From positions 1 to 7,127 of the forward strand of contig JAYFRE010000040.1 in NCBI GenBank assembly GCA_034926235.1: a stretch of DNA of 7,127 nt, in the 5' to 3' direction. A program made the translations under genes and the position numbers. Positions 1 to 5,998 of the stretch are shown piece by piece. The first letter of the stretch is position 1; the number at the start of each line of letters is the position of its first letter. This stretch comes from JAYFRE01 sp034926235. Its GTDB lineage: Bacteria > Pseudomonadota > Alphaproteobacteria > Rhodospirillales > Magnetospirillaceae. Below the pieces are notes generated by a model. It had not been told where the DNA came from and searched no databases. It was given only the letters and a program-made list of their open reading frames with translations.

Positions 1-264
1 ATAGTCAGCGTGGCCGGGGCAGTCCACATGCGCGTAGTGACGGTTCTGGGTCTCGTATTCGACGTGAGACGTCGAAATCGTGATCCCACGAGCCTTCTCT
101 TCAGGCGCCTTGTCAATCTGGTCGTACGCCGTGAACGTCGCTCCGCCAGTTTCCGCAAGAACCTTCGTGATCGCCGCCGTCAGTGACGTCTTGCCATGGT
201 CAACGTGACCGATCGTGCCAACGTTGCAGTGCGGCTTCGTCCGCTCAAACTTTGCCTTCGCCAT
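1..264 (-). CDS. tuf: Elongation factor Tu, N-terminal part (gene runs off the window)
   Basis: Only the first 88 codons are present. The protein is the GTPase that delivers aminoacyl-tRNA to the ribosomal A site in the cytoplasm. The reading starts MAKAKFERTKPHCNVGTIGH and carries the P-loop GHVDHGKT (residues 19-26), the switch I sequence RGITI (59-63) and the G3 motif DCPGH (81-85), all diagnostic of EF-Tu. The ATG at 264 is the standard start for the family. No strong Shine-Dalgarno is visible directly upstream, which is slightly unusual for such a highly expressed gene. It lies 58 bases downstream of tRNA-Gly on the same strand, in the common bacterial order tRNA-Tyr, tRNA-Gly, tuf, so co-transcription is likely. 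The residue pattern fits Alphaproteobacteria. The identification is very secure; whether a second tuf copy exists cannot be seen here. Confidence 0.98.
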   Translation of the reverse strand, partial: MAKAKFERTKPHCNVGTIGHVDHGKTSLTAAITKVLAETGGATFTAYDQIDKAPEEKARGITISTSHVEYETQNRHYAHVDCPGHADY

Positions 265-322
265 GTTTTCAAAACCCGTTCGTCAAGTTCAACAAGGACC
301 AATTCCACACGTCATTTAGCGA

Positions 323-396
323 TGGAGCGGGTGATGGGAATCGAACCCACACAACCAGCTTGGAAGGCTGGGGCTCTACCATTGAGCTACACCCGC
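323..396 (-). tRNA. tRNA-Gly (anticodon TCC)
   Basis: Read on the minus strand, the acceptor stem GCGGGTG pairs with CACCCGC. The D arm (GCTCAATGGTAGAGC) and the T arm with GGTTCGATTCC are both present. The anticodon stem CCAGC/GCTGG encloses the loop CTTCCAA, giving anticodon TCC. The 3' CCA (323-325) is encoded in the DNA. The total length of 74 nt with CCA is normal. It sits between tRNA-Tyr and tuf and is probably processed from the same transcript. Confidence 0.97.
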
Positions 397-445
397 CGAA
401 TTTCCGCCCGCCGGCACGACGCCGTCCGACTTATACCAAGGTGCG

Positions 446-531
446 TGGTGGAGGGGGTAGGATTCGAACCTACGTAGACATTCGTCGGCAGATTTACAGT
501 CTGCTGCCATTAACCGCTCGGCCACCCCTCC
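446..531 (-). tRNA. tRNA-Tyr (anticodon GTA)
   Basis: Read on the minus strand, the acceptor stem GGAGGGG pairs with CCCCTCC, followed by discriminator A and an encoded CCA (446-448). The anticodon stem GCAGA/TCTGC encloses CTGTAAA, giving anticodon GTA. A long variable arm is present, as expected of a class II tyrosine tRNA, and the T loop is GGTTCGAATCC. The length is 86 nt. It lies 49 bases upstream of tRNA-Gly on the same strand and is the first gene of the tRNA-tuf unit. Confidence 0.97.
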
Positions 532-569
532 CCAGCCCGCACAGCCAAGCCGGTGCGGCGGGAGAACGG

Positions 570-598
570 AAGAAAGAGGATTTAGCCGCTATTGTCAA
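570..598 (-). promoter_or_regulatory. Candidate sigma-70-type promoter for tRNA-Tyr/tRNA-Gly/tuf
   Basis: On the minus strand a perfect -35 box TTGACA (593-598) is followed after 17 bases by TTTCTT (570-575), a poor -10 box with 3 of 6 matches. Transcription would begin about 30 bases before tRNA-Tyr, a sensible leader length. The perfect -35 and position support the call; the weak -10 limits it. Confidence 0.45.
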
Positions 599-660
599 TC
601 TGAAAAGAGCAGGTAAAAGAAGGTTTCACGCGTTTCCCTATCCAGCAGTGAGACTCCGAC

Positions 661-1473
661 ATGTCCCGACGCCCCCCACGCCACGCCTTTCCATCTTCCG
701 GCGAAAAAGCCGCTCCGACCTCCCGCCGGAAAAGCGATTCGCGGCAAATTTGGCTTTGGGGCACGCATCCGGTCCTGGCCGCCCTGGCGAACCCCGAACG
801 GGTGCGTCAGCGCCTGCTGCTCACCGCCGAAGCGGCGCGGGGGAATGAAGCCCTCCTGGACTCGCTCCGCGCCAGCGACCCGCATCTTCAGCCCGAGATC
901 GTCGAGCGTTCGGTCATCGATTCTCTGCTGCCGCCCGGCGCCGTGCATCAGGGATTGGCGCTCAAAGTCGCTCCCCTGCCCGCGCTTTCGGTCGAAGACC
1001 TCGTGGACGCAGCGCGCGATCTGGACCAGGCCGTCATCATGGTGCTCGACCAGGTCACGGACCCGCATAATGTCGGCGCGATCCTGCGTTCCGCCGCGGC
1101 CTTCGGCGCGATCGGCGTGATGGCCCCCGACCGCAACGCCCCCGACGAAACCGGAACGCTGGCCAAATCGGCTTCGGGCGCTTTGGAACGGCTGCCCCTG
1201 GTGCGGACCACCAACCTCGTCCGGGGTTTGAACATCCTGAAAGACGGCGGATTCTGGATCGCGGGCCTGGACGGCGAAGCGCCCAAAACCCTGGCGGAAA
1301 CGGCCCTGTCGGGAAAAGTGGCCCTGGTGCTGGGCGCCGAAGGCGAAGGCTTGAGGCGACTGACGCGCGAAAGCTGCGACTATCTGGTCCGGCTGCCGCA
1401 AACCAGCCTGGTGGAAAGCCTGAACGTCTCGAACGCCGCCGCCGTGGCGCTGTACGAGCTGGTCCGCCGCTAA
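661..1473 (+). CDS. rlmB: RlmB/TrmH-family RNA 2'-O-ribose methyltransferase (SPOUT)
   Basis: This 270-residue protein methylates the 2'-hydroxyl of a guanosine in RNA using S-adenosylmethionine. The likely target is G2251 of 23S rRNA (RlmB). An N-terminal substrate-binding part (about 28-105, with LWGTHPVLAAL) precedes the SPOUT catalytic domain, which forms the trefoil-knot SAM site. Motif 1 is DPHNVGAILRSA (134-145, Asn137 and Arg143), motif 2 is LGAEGEG (224-230) and motif 3 is VESLNVSNAAAVAL (251-264). The first about 25 residues are basic, proline- and serine-rich and look disordered, making it somewhat longer than the 243-residue E. coli RlmB. The ATG at 661 was chosen; no strong Shine-Dalgarno is seen. 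It is divergent from the tRNA-tuf unit and lies 81 bases before tRNA-Thr on the same strand. The family is certain. Choosing 23S G2251 over a tRNA or another rRNA site rests on the RlmB-like domain layout. Confidence 0.93.
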   Translation: MSRRPPRHAFPSSGEKAAPTSRRKSDSRQIWLWGTHPVLAALANPERVRQRLLLTAEAARGNEALLDSLRASDPHLQPEIVERSVIDSLLPPGAVHQGLALKVAPLPALSVEDLVDAARDLDQAVIMVLDQVTDPHNVGAILRSAAAFGAIGVMAPDRNAPDETGTLAKSASGALERLPLVRTTNLVRGLNILKDGGFWIAGLDGEAPKTLAETALSGKVALVLGAEGEGLRRLTRESCDYLVRLPQTSLVESLNVSNAAAVALYELVRR

Positions 1474-1554
1474 CGCGACGAGTCCTTGCCACGGGCTCTT
1501 GCGTCCGAAGCCCCGCCCCCTTACTTTGTCGCCAACGTCTCAAAGGCGAGGCAA

Positions 1555-1630
1555 GCCGGTTTAGCTCAGCTGGTAGAGCACCTGATTTGTAATCAGGGGG
1601 TCGCGGGTTCGAACCCTGCAACCGGCACCA
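1555..1630 (+). tRNA. tRNA-Thr (anticodon TGT)
   Basis: The acceptor stem GCCGGTT pairs with AACCGGC, with discriminator A and encoded CCA (1628-1630). The D arm is GCTCAGCTGGTAGAGC. The anticodon stem CCTGA/TCAGG encloses TTTGTAA, giving anticodon TGT, and the T arm is CGGGTTCGAACCCTG. The length of 76 nt is standard. It follows the RNA methyltransferase gene and may share its transcript. The 3' end of such tRNAs is a common integration site, but no second copy of this 3' end was found in the window. Confidence 0.97.
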
Positions 1631-2043
1631 TTCCCTTTTCTCCCCGTTCGCCGAAGCTCGCACAGGATGCAGCGCGACACGGGCCTGCCGGGCATTGGGC
1701 ACGCCCGGATATCTCGCAGATGCGCCATCGAATCCAAACCTCAAGCTCGCCCTTACCGATTGCCTCCTGTGGCGACTTCGGACATGATGCGCGCCGCTTC
1801 CGCCCCCCCTTGACACTAAGATTGGGTGGCACATTTCAACCGGAAGAAGAGGCCCGGCCATTCGTCTTGAATATAAATTGTTGAAAGCAAATTCATTCTC
1901 GTTATGAGAAACCGTTTCCTCGCTCAAAAAAACAGGCTTCCCCGGTGAAAAATGCTGTTTCCTACCCTTCCTGAAGCCAAGTAGCCGGGCTCGATCTTGA
2001 AACGTGAACGCTTGCCAATATATATATGGCGAAAGAATGATTC

Positions 2044-2061
2044 TGGGATCTGCCGATCCCA
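2044..2061. promoter_or_regulatory. 18-bp dyad, candidate operator at the FCD regulator promoter
   Basis: TGGGATC-TGCC-GATCCCA is a perfect 7-bp inverted repeat with a 4-base centre. It overlaps the expected -35 position of the TATAAT box at 2080-2085. That placement suits a transcription-factor site, perhaps autoregulation by the adjacent GntR/FCD protein. The symmetry and position are seen; the binding protein is inferred. It could also form a small hairpin. Confidence 0.45.
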
Positions 2062-2079
2062 CACAATATGTAAAACAAA

Positions 2080-2085
2080 TATAAT
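2080..2085 (+). promoter_or_regulatory. -10 box (TATAAT) of the FCD regulator gene
   Basis: A perfect TATAAT lies 39 bases before the chosen ATG at 2125, which would give a leader of roughly 33 bases. No good -35 hexamer is present at 16-18 bases spacing (the sequence there is about TCCCAC), and the dyad at 2044-2061 covers that position. The promoter may therefore be weak or controlled by a protein. Confidence 0.5.
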
Positions 2086-2124
2086 CTATGGTTGTCTCGA
2101 AGGGTTGGAGCAAGTCAAACATCA

Positions 2125-2904
2125 ATGAATGACCCGATCCGCCCCACCAAGCTGGCCGATGTTATCGCTGTCAGGCTTGAACGCTTGATTCTTGAGGGGG
2201 CGTTGCGCCCTGGCGAACGCTTGTTACCGGAACGCGAACTCGCTCAGAAGTTCGACGTCTCGCGCCCTTCGTTGCGCGAAGCGCAGGACAAGTTGGAGAA
2301 GCGGGGCCTGCTTTTCACCGGCGCTGGCGGCGGAACTTATGTCGCACCGCTCCTCGGCGAAGATTTCATCGCCCCCCTGCTCCAGGTGTTGCAAACCCGC
2401 CCTGAAGCGACGTTCGACTATCTGGAATTCCGGGCCATCGTCGATGGTGCCGCCGCCTATCTCGCCTCGCTCCGCAGCACGCATATCGACCGCGAGGAAA
2501 TCCAGAAATGCTACGAAGCCATGGTCCTGGCTCATTCCCTGGACGACCCCACCGACGAGGCCAAGGCGGACGCAGATTTCCACATCGCCATCTATGAAGC
2601 GTCGCATAACATGCTGATGCTCCATATCATGCGCTCGCTCGCCGGCATTCTTCATCACGACATACTCTATAACCGCACCAAGCTCTATCTGCGCCAGGGC
2701 GTCCGGGAACTGCTGCTGGAGCAGCACCGCGCCATCTATGAAGCGGTGATGTCCGGCGACGCGCCGGCGGCCCGCCTGGCTGCCGAAACCAACGTCACCT
2801 TCACCCGTGACGCCTTGCATGAAATCGCCGACGCCGACGCGCGCCTGGAAGTCTCCTTGCGTCGGATCGCCCGCAGCGACGCCCGCATGGTAGCGCGCCG
2901 CTGA
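2125..2904 (+). CDS. GntR-family regulator, FadR subfamily with FCD domain (LldR/PdhR-like)
   Basis: This 259-residue cytoplasmic transcription factor has an N-terminal winged helix-turn-helix (about 8-74) that includes PERELAQKFDVSRPSLREAQ and the wing GAGGGTYV. An FCD effector-binding domain (about 95-230) follows. FCD domains usually bind a divalent metal and an organic acid. Candidate ligands here are Asp149 and His153 (in DADFH) and His201 (in EQHRAI). The last ligand, normally a His, is Asn223 in AAETNVTF. The gene converges on lldP, so control of lactate uptake is a reasonable inference and an LldR-like role fits. ATG 2125 was chosen because the wHTH starts a few residues later; a TTG at 2092 would add 11 residues. 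GGAG at 2107-2110 is rather far upstream to be a good ribosome site. The family is certain; the effector is inferred. Confidence 0.9.
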   Translation: MNDPIRPTKLADVIAVRLERLILEGALRPGERLLPERELAQKFDVSRPSLREAQDKLEKRGLLFTGAGGGTYVAPLLGEDFIAPLLQVLQTRPEATFDYLEFRAIVDGAAAYLASLRSTHIDREEIQKCYEAMVLAHSLDDPTDEAKADADFHIAIYEASHNMLMLHIMRSLAGILHHDILYNRTKLYLRQGVRELLLEQHRAIYEAVMSGDAPAARLAAETNVTFTRDALHEIADADARLEVSLRRIARSDARMVARR

Positions 2905-3016
2905 TCGCCGCTCACCCACCCTTGCCGCGCCCAGGATTTCCTCCATACGGACAGACCCGCCCCATTCTTTAGAAAAAGAAGCTCCCGCCGGCCGGCCGCA
3001 CATCAGGCAAAAGAGG

Positions 3017-3040
3017 CCCGGAGAGCTTTCACTCTCCGGG
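3017..3040 (-). terminator. Rho-independent terminator of lldP
   Basis: A perfect 9-bp stem CCCGGAGAG/CTCTCCGGG with a 6-base loop lies about 48 bases downstream of the lldP stop. On the minus strand it is followed by CCTCTTTTGCC, a short T-run, so it fits lldP better than the plus-strand regulator. A second, bulged stem (CTGTTC 3046-3051 with GAACAG 3073-3078) lies between it and the lldP stop. Confidence 0.75.
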
Positions 3041-3088
3041 TCAATCTGTTCCAGCACGGGGACAGCTGGCCGGAACAGGCCGCGACGG

Positions 3089-4735
3089 TTAGTGCGGAAT
3101 GATCCAGGGCATCACATAGGCATAGAGACAAGTAAGAGCGCCGATGAAACACACGAAGATGATCGAGTGGATCACGGTAAAGCGGAACAGGCTGGATTCC
3201 TGACCGACCAACCCCACCGCAGCGGTCGCGACGGCGATCGACTGCGGGCTGATCATCTTGCCGGTGACGCCGCCCGTGGTGTTGGTCGTCACCAAGAGAG
3301 TGTCGGAAACACCGACCTGCTGGGCCGTGGTCGCCTGCAAGCCGCAGAATAGAGCGTTCGACGACGTGTCCGACCCGGTCAGGAACACGCCCATCCACCC
3401 CAGGATCGGCGAGAAGAACGGGAAAGCGCCGCCCGTACCGGCAAGCACCAGGGCAAGCGTCGAGGACAGTCCTGAGAAATTGGCGATGAAGGCGAACGAC
3501 AGAACCGAGCCGATGGTGAAAATCGGACGCTTCAATTCGTTCAGGGTTTCAAAAAAAGTCTTGATCGCAAGGCCGCCATTGACCCGGAGCATAAGAACCG
3601 AGATGACCGCCGAGATCAGGATTGCAGTGCCCGTGGCCGAAATCAGATTCAGCTCGAACACGGCCGGCATCGGGGTCGGTGCACTGACGATCGGCGCGGC
3701 TTTCAGCACCAGCTTGTCAACCAGGCCGATCGGGAACCGGATGATAGAGCCGGACAGAACGCCGCCGGCGGCGAACATCGCCTTGAAGGCCGGCAGGCTC
3801 CACACGATGACCACTGCGGTCAGGACCAGGAAGGGCGACCATGCCCTGAAAATCTGGCCTCCGTTGTAGCTGGCGCTGTCACGCTCGGCCTGGGTGATTT
3901 CGGTAAACCGGAAAATGCGCTTCGGTTTCCAGAACCTCAGGAACACAGCGAGCGAAGTCAGGCTGATCAGGGCCGATGTAATATCCGGCAGTTCCGGCCC
4001 GATATAATTCGAGGTAAAGAACACCGAGATGGCAAAGGATCCGCCGGCGACCAGAATGGCCGGCCAGGTTTCCTTGATGCCTCGCCAGCCATCCATGATG
4101 CCGACGATCCAGAACGGCACGATAACCGACAGGATCGGCAACTGACGCCCGGCCATCTGGCCGATCACGAAGGGATCGATACCCGTCACCTTGCCGGCGA
4201 CGATCATCGGAATGCCCATGCCGCCGAAAGCGACCGGGGCGGTGTTCGCAATCAGACACAGGCCAGCGGCGTAAAGCGGATTGAAACCCAGCCCCGTCAG
4301 CAATGCGGCCGTGATGGCCACCGGAGCGCCGAAACCGGCGGCGCCTTCCAGGAAGGCACCGAAAGAAAAGCCGACCATCAAAAGCTGCAGGCGCTGGTCT
4401 TCCGTGATGGAAACCACGGAAGCGCGAATGATCTCGAACTGCCCGGATTTAACCGTGATCTTATAGAGAAATACCGCGCCGATGATGATCCAGGCGATCG
4501 GCCACAATCCATAAAGAAAACCATAAACAATAGAACCAACAGCAGCGGAAGCAGGCATTCCAAAGAAAAAAATCGCGACACTCATAGCAATAGCGACGGT
4601 AATAACGCCCGCTACATGCCCCTTCATGCGAAATACAGCTAAGGCAAGAAAGAAAAAGATGATCGGCAATGCGGCAATAAGCGCAGAGAGCGCGAGATTA
4701 TCCACCGGGTCATATATCTGTGTCCAAGGTTGCAT
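3089..4735 (-). CDS. lldP: L-lactate permease (LldP/LctP family)
   Basis: This 548-residue inner-membrane protein imports lactate, and in relatives glycolate, by proton symport. It aligns from memory along nearly its whole length with E. coli LldP (551 residues), including YDPVDN near the start and YGFLYGLWPIAWIII (71-85). It also has EGAAGFGAPVAITAALL (130-146), NTAPVAFGGMGIPM (164-177), GSDTSSNALF (454-463) and GKMISPQS (492-499). About 12-14 hydrophobic segments span it. ATG 4735 was chosen because it matches the family start and has AGGGGAGGG (4739-4747) just upstream; an ATG at 4786 would add 17 polar residues. It faces a full FCD regulator at its 3' end and an HTH-less FCD protein divergently at its 5' end. 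No lactate dehydrogenase gene is adjacent in the window, unlike the E. coli lldPRD operon. The assignment is secure. Confidence 0.96.
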   Translation of the reverse strand: MQPWTQIYDPVDNLALSALIAALPIIFFFLALAVFRMKGHVAGVITVAIAMSVAIFFFGMPASAAVGSIVYGFLYGLWPIAWIIIGAVFLYKITVKSGQFEIIRASVVSITEDQRLQLLMVGFSFGAFLEGAAGFGAPVAITAALLTGLGFNPLYAAGLCLIANTAPVAFGGMGIPMIVAGKVTGIDPFVIGQMAGRQLPILSVIVPFWIVGIMDGWRGIKETWPAILVAGGSFAISVFFTSNYIGPELPDITSALISLTSLAVFLRFWKPKRIFRFTEITQAERDSASYNGGQIFRAWSPFLVLTAVVIVWSLPAFKAMFAAGGVLSGSIIRFPIGLVDKLVLKAAPIVSAPTPMPAVFELNLISATGTAILISAVISVLMLRVNGGLAIKTFFETLNELKRPIFTIGSVLSFAFIANFSGLSSTLALVLAGTGGAFPFFSPILGWMGVFLTGSDTSSNALFCGLQATTAQQVGVSDTLLVTTNTTGGVTGKMISPQSIAVATAAVGLVGQESSLFRFTVIHSIIFVCFIGALTCLYAYVMPWIIPH

Positions 4736-4823
4736 ATTCCCTCCCCTGAGCGCCGACCTGTTGGCTGATGCCGCTGACGGCCTCAAGGCACGCCGAAATC
4801 AAACCTATCCATCGCCGCCCTAC

Positions 4824-4842
4824 TGGTAAAAAGTTTTAACCA
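4824..4842. promoter_or_regulatory. 19-bp dyad, candidate operator between lldP and the divergent FCD gene
   Basis: TGGTAAAAAGTTTTAACCA is an inverted repeat with 8 of 9 arm positions paired around a central G. TGGT...ACCA half-sites resemble, in outline only, the GGT...ACC half-sites of FadR-subfamily regulators such as PdhR, but the spacing is longer. It lies about 90 bases upstream of the lldP start, just inside the predicted transcript start, where a repressor would act. The adjacent FCD regulator is the natural candidate to bind it. Confidence 0.45.
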
Positions 4843-4854
4843 TATATGATTACG

Positions 4855-4883
4855 TGGATAACAGGATTCTTGGAGACTCGCAA
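4855..4883 (-). promoter_or_regulatory. Weak candidate promoter of lldP
   Basis: On the minus strand TTGCGA (4878-4883) is followed after 17 bases by TATCCA (4855-4860). Matches to consensus are 4 of 6 and 3 of 6, so this is only suggestive. It would place the dyad at 4824-4842 at roughly +6 to +24, a repressor-type position. CATATATGG a few bases downstream is another possible -10 region. Confidence 0.25.
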
Positions 4884-4951
4884 ATCCAAAAATTTAATTT
4901 TCCACTCCGTTTGCGTTTGGAAAATTGTGCGACCAGCGCTATGATTTGGGC

Positions 4952-5521
4952 ATGGATGACCAATCTGCTTTGATCGGCCTGGACAGCGAGGATGTGCTTG
5001 CCAGCATGCTTCGCTCGGACCCGGAAACAGCGTTCGACTATCTGGAATTCCGCGGGATTCTGGCTGGGAAATGCGCGGCTTTCGCCGCACAGCGCGCCAC
5101 CGACGCCGACATCGCGATGATCGAAAAAGCCTTCAATGAAATGGTGGCGGCCTATCACACAGGCGATCCGGCGCTGTCCGCCCAGGCCGATGCCCATTTC
5201 CACCTGACCACCTATGTCGCAGCCCATAACGAGATGATGCTTCACGTCATGAAGCGGCTATTCGGGCTGCTATGCGAGGATGCCTTCTTCGATCACGGCG
5301 AGCTTTATCAAAGAGTTGGCGTGCGCGATCGCTTCTTGCGCCAGCACAAGGCGATCTATTCCGCCATCGCCGCCCACGATCCCGAGGCGGCGCGCATCGC
5401 TGCCGACGAACATTTAGCCTCGACAGCGGAAGCCGTGCGCGAGGCGCAGCGCGCCGGACGGCGCTTGCAAACCTCGATACGCCGGCGGCACGGCATGACC
5501 CTGACGACAACCGGCTCATAA
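4952..5521 (+). CDS. FCD-domain protein lacking the DNA-binding domain (truncated GntR/FadR-type regulator)
   Basis: This 189-residue protein consists almost only of an FCD effector-binding domain. It matches the C-terminal part of the regulator at 2125-2904: SDPETAFDYLEFRGIL here against TRPEATFDYLEFRAIV there. Both continue through the same motif order. The presumed metal ligands are all present: Asp80 and His84 (DAHFH), His132 (RQHKAI) and His154 (DEHLAS). The roughly 70-residue winged helix-turn-helix that should precede it is absent. The frame is closed by a TAA at 4895-4897, and the upstream DNA in other frames shows no HTH remnant. ATG 4952 is chosen; TTG 4925 would add 9 residues, and neither has a good ribosome site. 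It is divergent from lldP. It may be a decaying pseudogene, or a functional effector-binding partner. The intact frame and complete ligand set leave the second option open. Confidence 0.7.
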   Translation: MDDQSALIGLDSEDVLASMLRSDPETAFDYLEFRGILAGKCAAFAAQRATDADIAMIEKAFNEMVAAYHTGDPALSAQADAHFHLTTYVAAHNEMMLHVMKRLFGLLCEDAFFDHGELYQRVGVRDRFLRQHKAIYSAIAAHDPEAARIAADEHLASTAEAVREAQRAGRRLQTSIRRRHGMTLTTTGS

Positions 5522-5522
5522 T

Positions 5523-5540
5523 ACGAAACGATTGTTTCGT
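5523..5540. promoter_or_regulatory. Perfect 18-bp dyad directly behind the HTH-less FCD gene
   Basis: ACGAAAC-GATT-GTTTCGT begins two bases after the stop codon. The 7-bp arms pair perfectly around a 4-base centre. It could be a weak terminator, but the stem is AT-rich and only TTAAAT follows instead of a T-run. It could equally be a protein-binding site. I cannot decide between the two. Confidence 0.4.
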
Positions 5541-5574
5541 TAAATGACTTAGGGTCTATCCCTCCCTGGTACTT

Positions 5575-5601
5575 TGAATGGCCCCTAGAGGGGTAGACGC
5601 C
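5575..5601. repeat. Left terminal inverted repeat of the IS3-type remnant
   Basis: The core reads GCCCCTAG (5581-5588) and TAGACGCC (5594-5601), separated by AGGGG. It pairs with the right repeat at 20 of 27 positions; the mismatches are mainly the 5-base centre. Starting at 5575 it begins TG, as IS3-family ends usually do. CCCCTAGAGGGG inside it is itself a small palindrome. Confidence 0.75.
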
Positions 5602-5638
5602 TTGCCCCCTAAAGCGGGGACAGGGCGCGGCATGTTGT

Positions 5639-5998
5639 CCGAACCGCGTCGCCCGTTTGGCCAGGCTTGCGGGCATCAAGGCTTTGATCGGCCACAAGCG
5701 TCGTCCGGGTAGCTATGGCGGCAAGCCGGCGGTGGATCGGCGGCAGCGGCGCTCTTGCCCGGCAGTTCGACGCAGGAACCCCGGACAAAGTCTGGGTGAC
5801 GGACATCACCGACATCAGGGCGCAGGAAGGCTTCGCCTCTCTGGTCGTGGCAATCGATCTCCATTCCCGCCGATTGAGCGGCGTTCCTGAGGGCGCATAA
5901 TCTTGAGCATTCGATGCGCCGCCGCGGAAACTGCCATGATCACGCCGTCGCCGGTCGAGTTCGAACGGCAGGGAAAACTGACCCAACAGGGCGTCTAG
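5639..5998 (+). pseudogene. IS3-family transposase OrfB remnant in three frames
   Basis: Three pieces of an rve/integrase-core transposase remain. Piece 1 (5639 to about 5734) reads PNRVARLARLAGIKALIGHK then RRPGSYGGKPAV. Piece 2 (about 5751-5882) reads ALARQFDAGTPDKVWVTDIT and continues to VVAIDLHSRR, with the first catalytic Asp at 5802-5804. Piece 3a (5884-5952) reads FLRAHNLEHSMRRRGNCHDH then AVA, and piece 3b (5948-5998) reads SPVEFERQGKLTQQGV then stop. Compared with the family layout there is a frameshift between 5734 and 5751. A deletion near 5883 removes about 60 residues including the second Asp. A second deletion near 5948-5952 removes the catalytic Glu and its surroundings. The N-terminus is also missing. 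The protein is certainly inactive. The family call rests on several unmistakable motifs; the exact IS name is unknown to me. Confidence 0.88.

Larger units (their letters stand above)
1631..2091. other. Gene-free intergenic stretch, GC-rich then AT-rich
   Basis: About 460 bases separate tRNA-Thr from the regulator gene, and I see no credible coding region in them. The first half is GC-rich and holds a 6-bp stem CCGGGC/GCCCGG (1688-1693 with 1703-1708). That stem has no T-run, so it is only a weak terminator candidate for the tRNA. A perfect TTGACA occurs at 1810-1815 without a good -10 partner. From about 1865 the sequence turns AT-rich. It contains an 11-bp dyad GAAACCGTTTC (1908-1918), GTTTCCT twice (1914-1920 and 1957-1963), an AT run near 2019-2027, and the regulator promoter and dyad listed separately. 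Nothing here identifies a small RNA. Confidence 0.5.

Noticed and set aside
595..1401. Long minus-strand open frame opposite the RNA methyltransferase gene.
   Set aside because: A GC-rich shadow of the SPOUT gene, with low-complexity composition and no recognisable domain.
1607..1630. tRNA-Thr 3' end as the attachment site of a genomic island covering the lactate locus.
   Set aside because: No integrase gene and no second copy of the tRNA end were found in the window.
1810..1839. TTGACA followed by TGGCAC, considered as a sigma-70 or sigma-54 promoter.
   Set aside because: No acceptable -10 follows TTGACA at 16-18 bases, TGGCAC is not followed by TTGC at the right spacing, and no gene starts shortly downstream.
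1930..1960. AAACAG/CTGTTT inverted repeat, considered as a terminator or operator.
   Set aside because: Only 6 paired bases with a 19-base loop, expected by chance in AT-rich sequence.
1055..2125. Long minus-strand open frame across the methyltransferase, tRNA-Thr and intergenic region.
   Set aside because: It runs through a tRNA and an antisense coding region, is Arg/Pro-rich, and shows no domain.
2965..2980. TTCTTT/AAAGAA stem considered as a terminator for the full regulator.
   Set aside because: The stem is all but AT-only with a 4-base loop and no following T-run on the plus strand.
5609..5986. Minus-strand open frame over the IS remnant.
   Set aside because: The plus strand carries clear transposase motifs across the same bases, so this is an antisense shadow.
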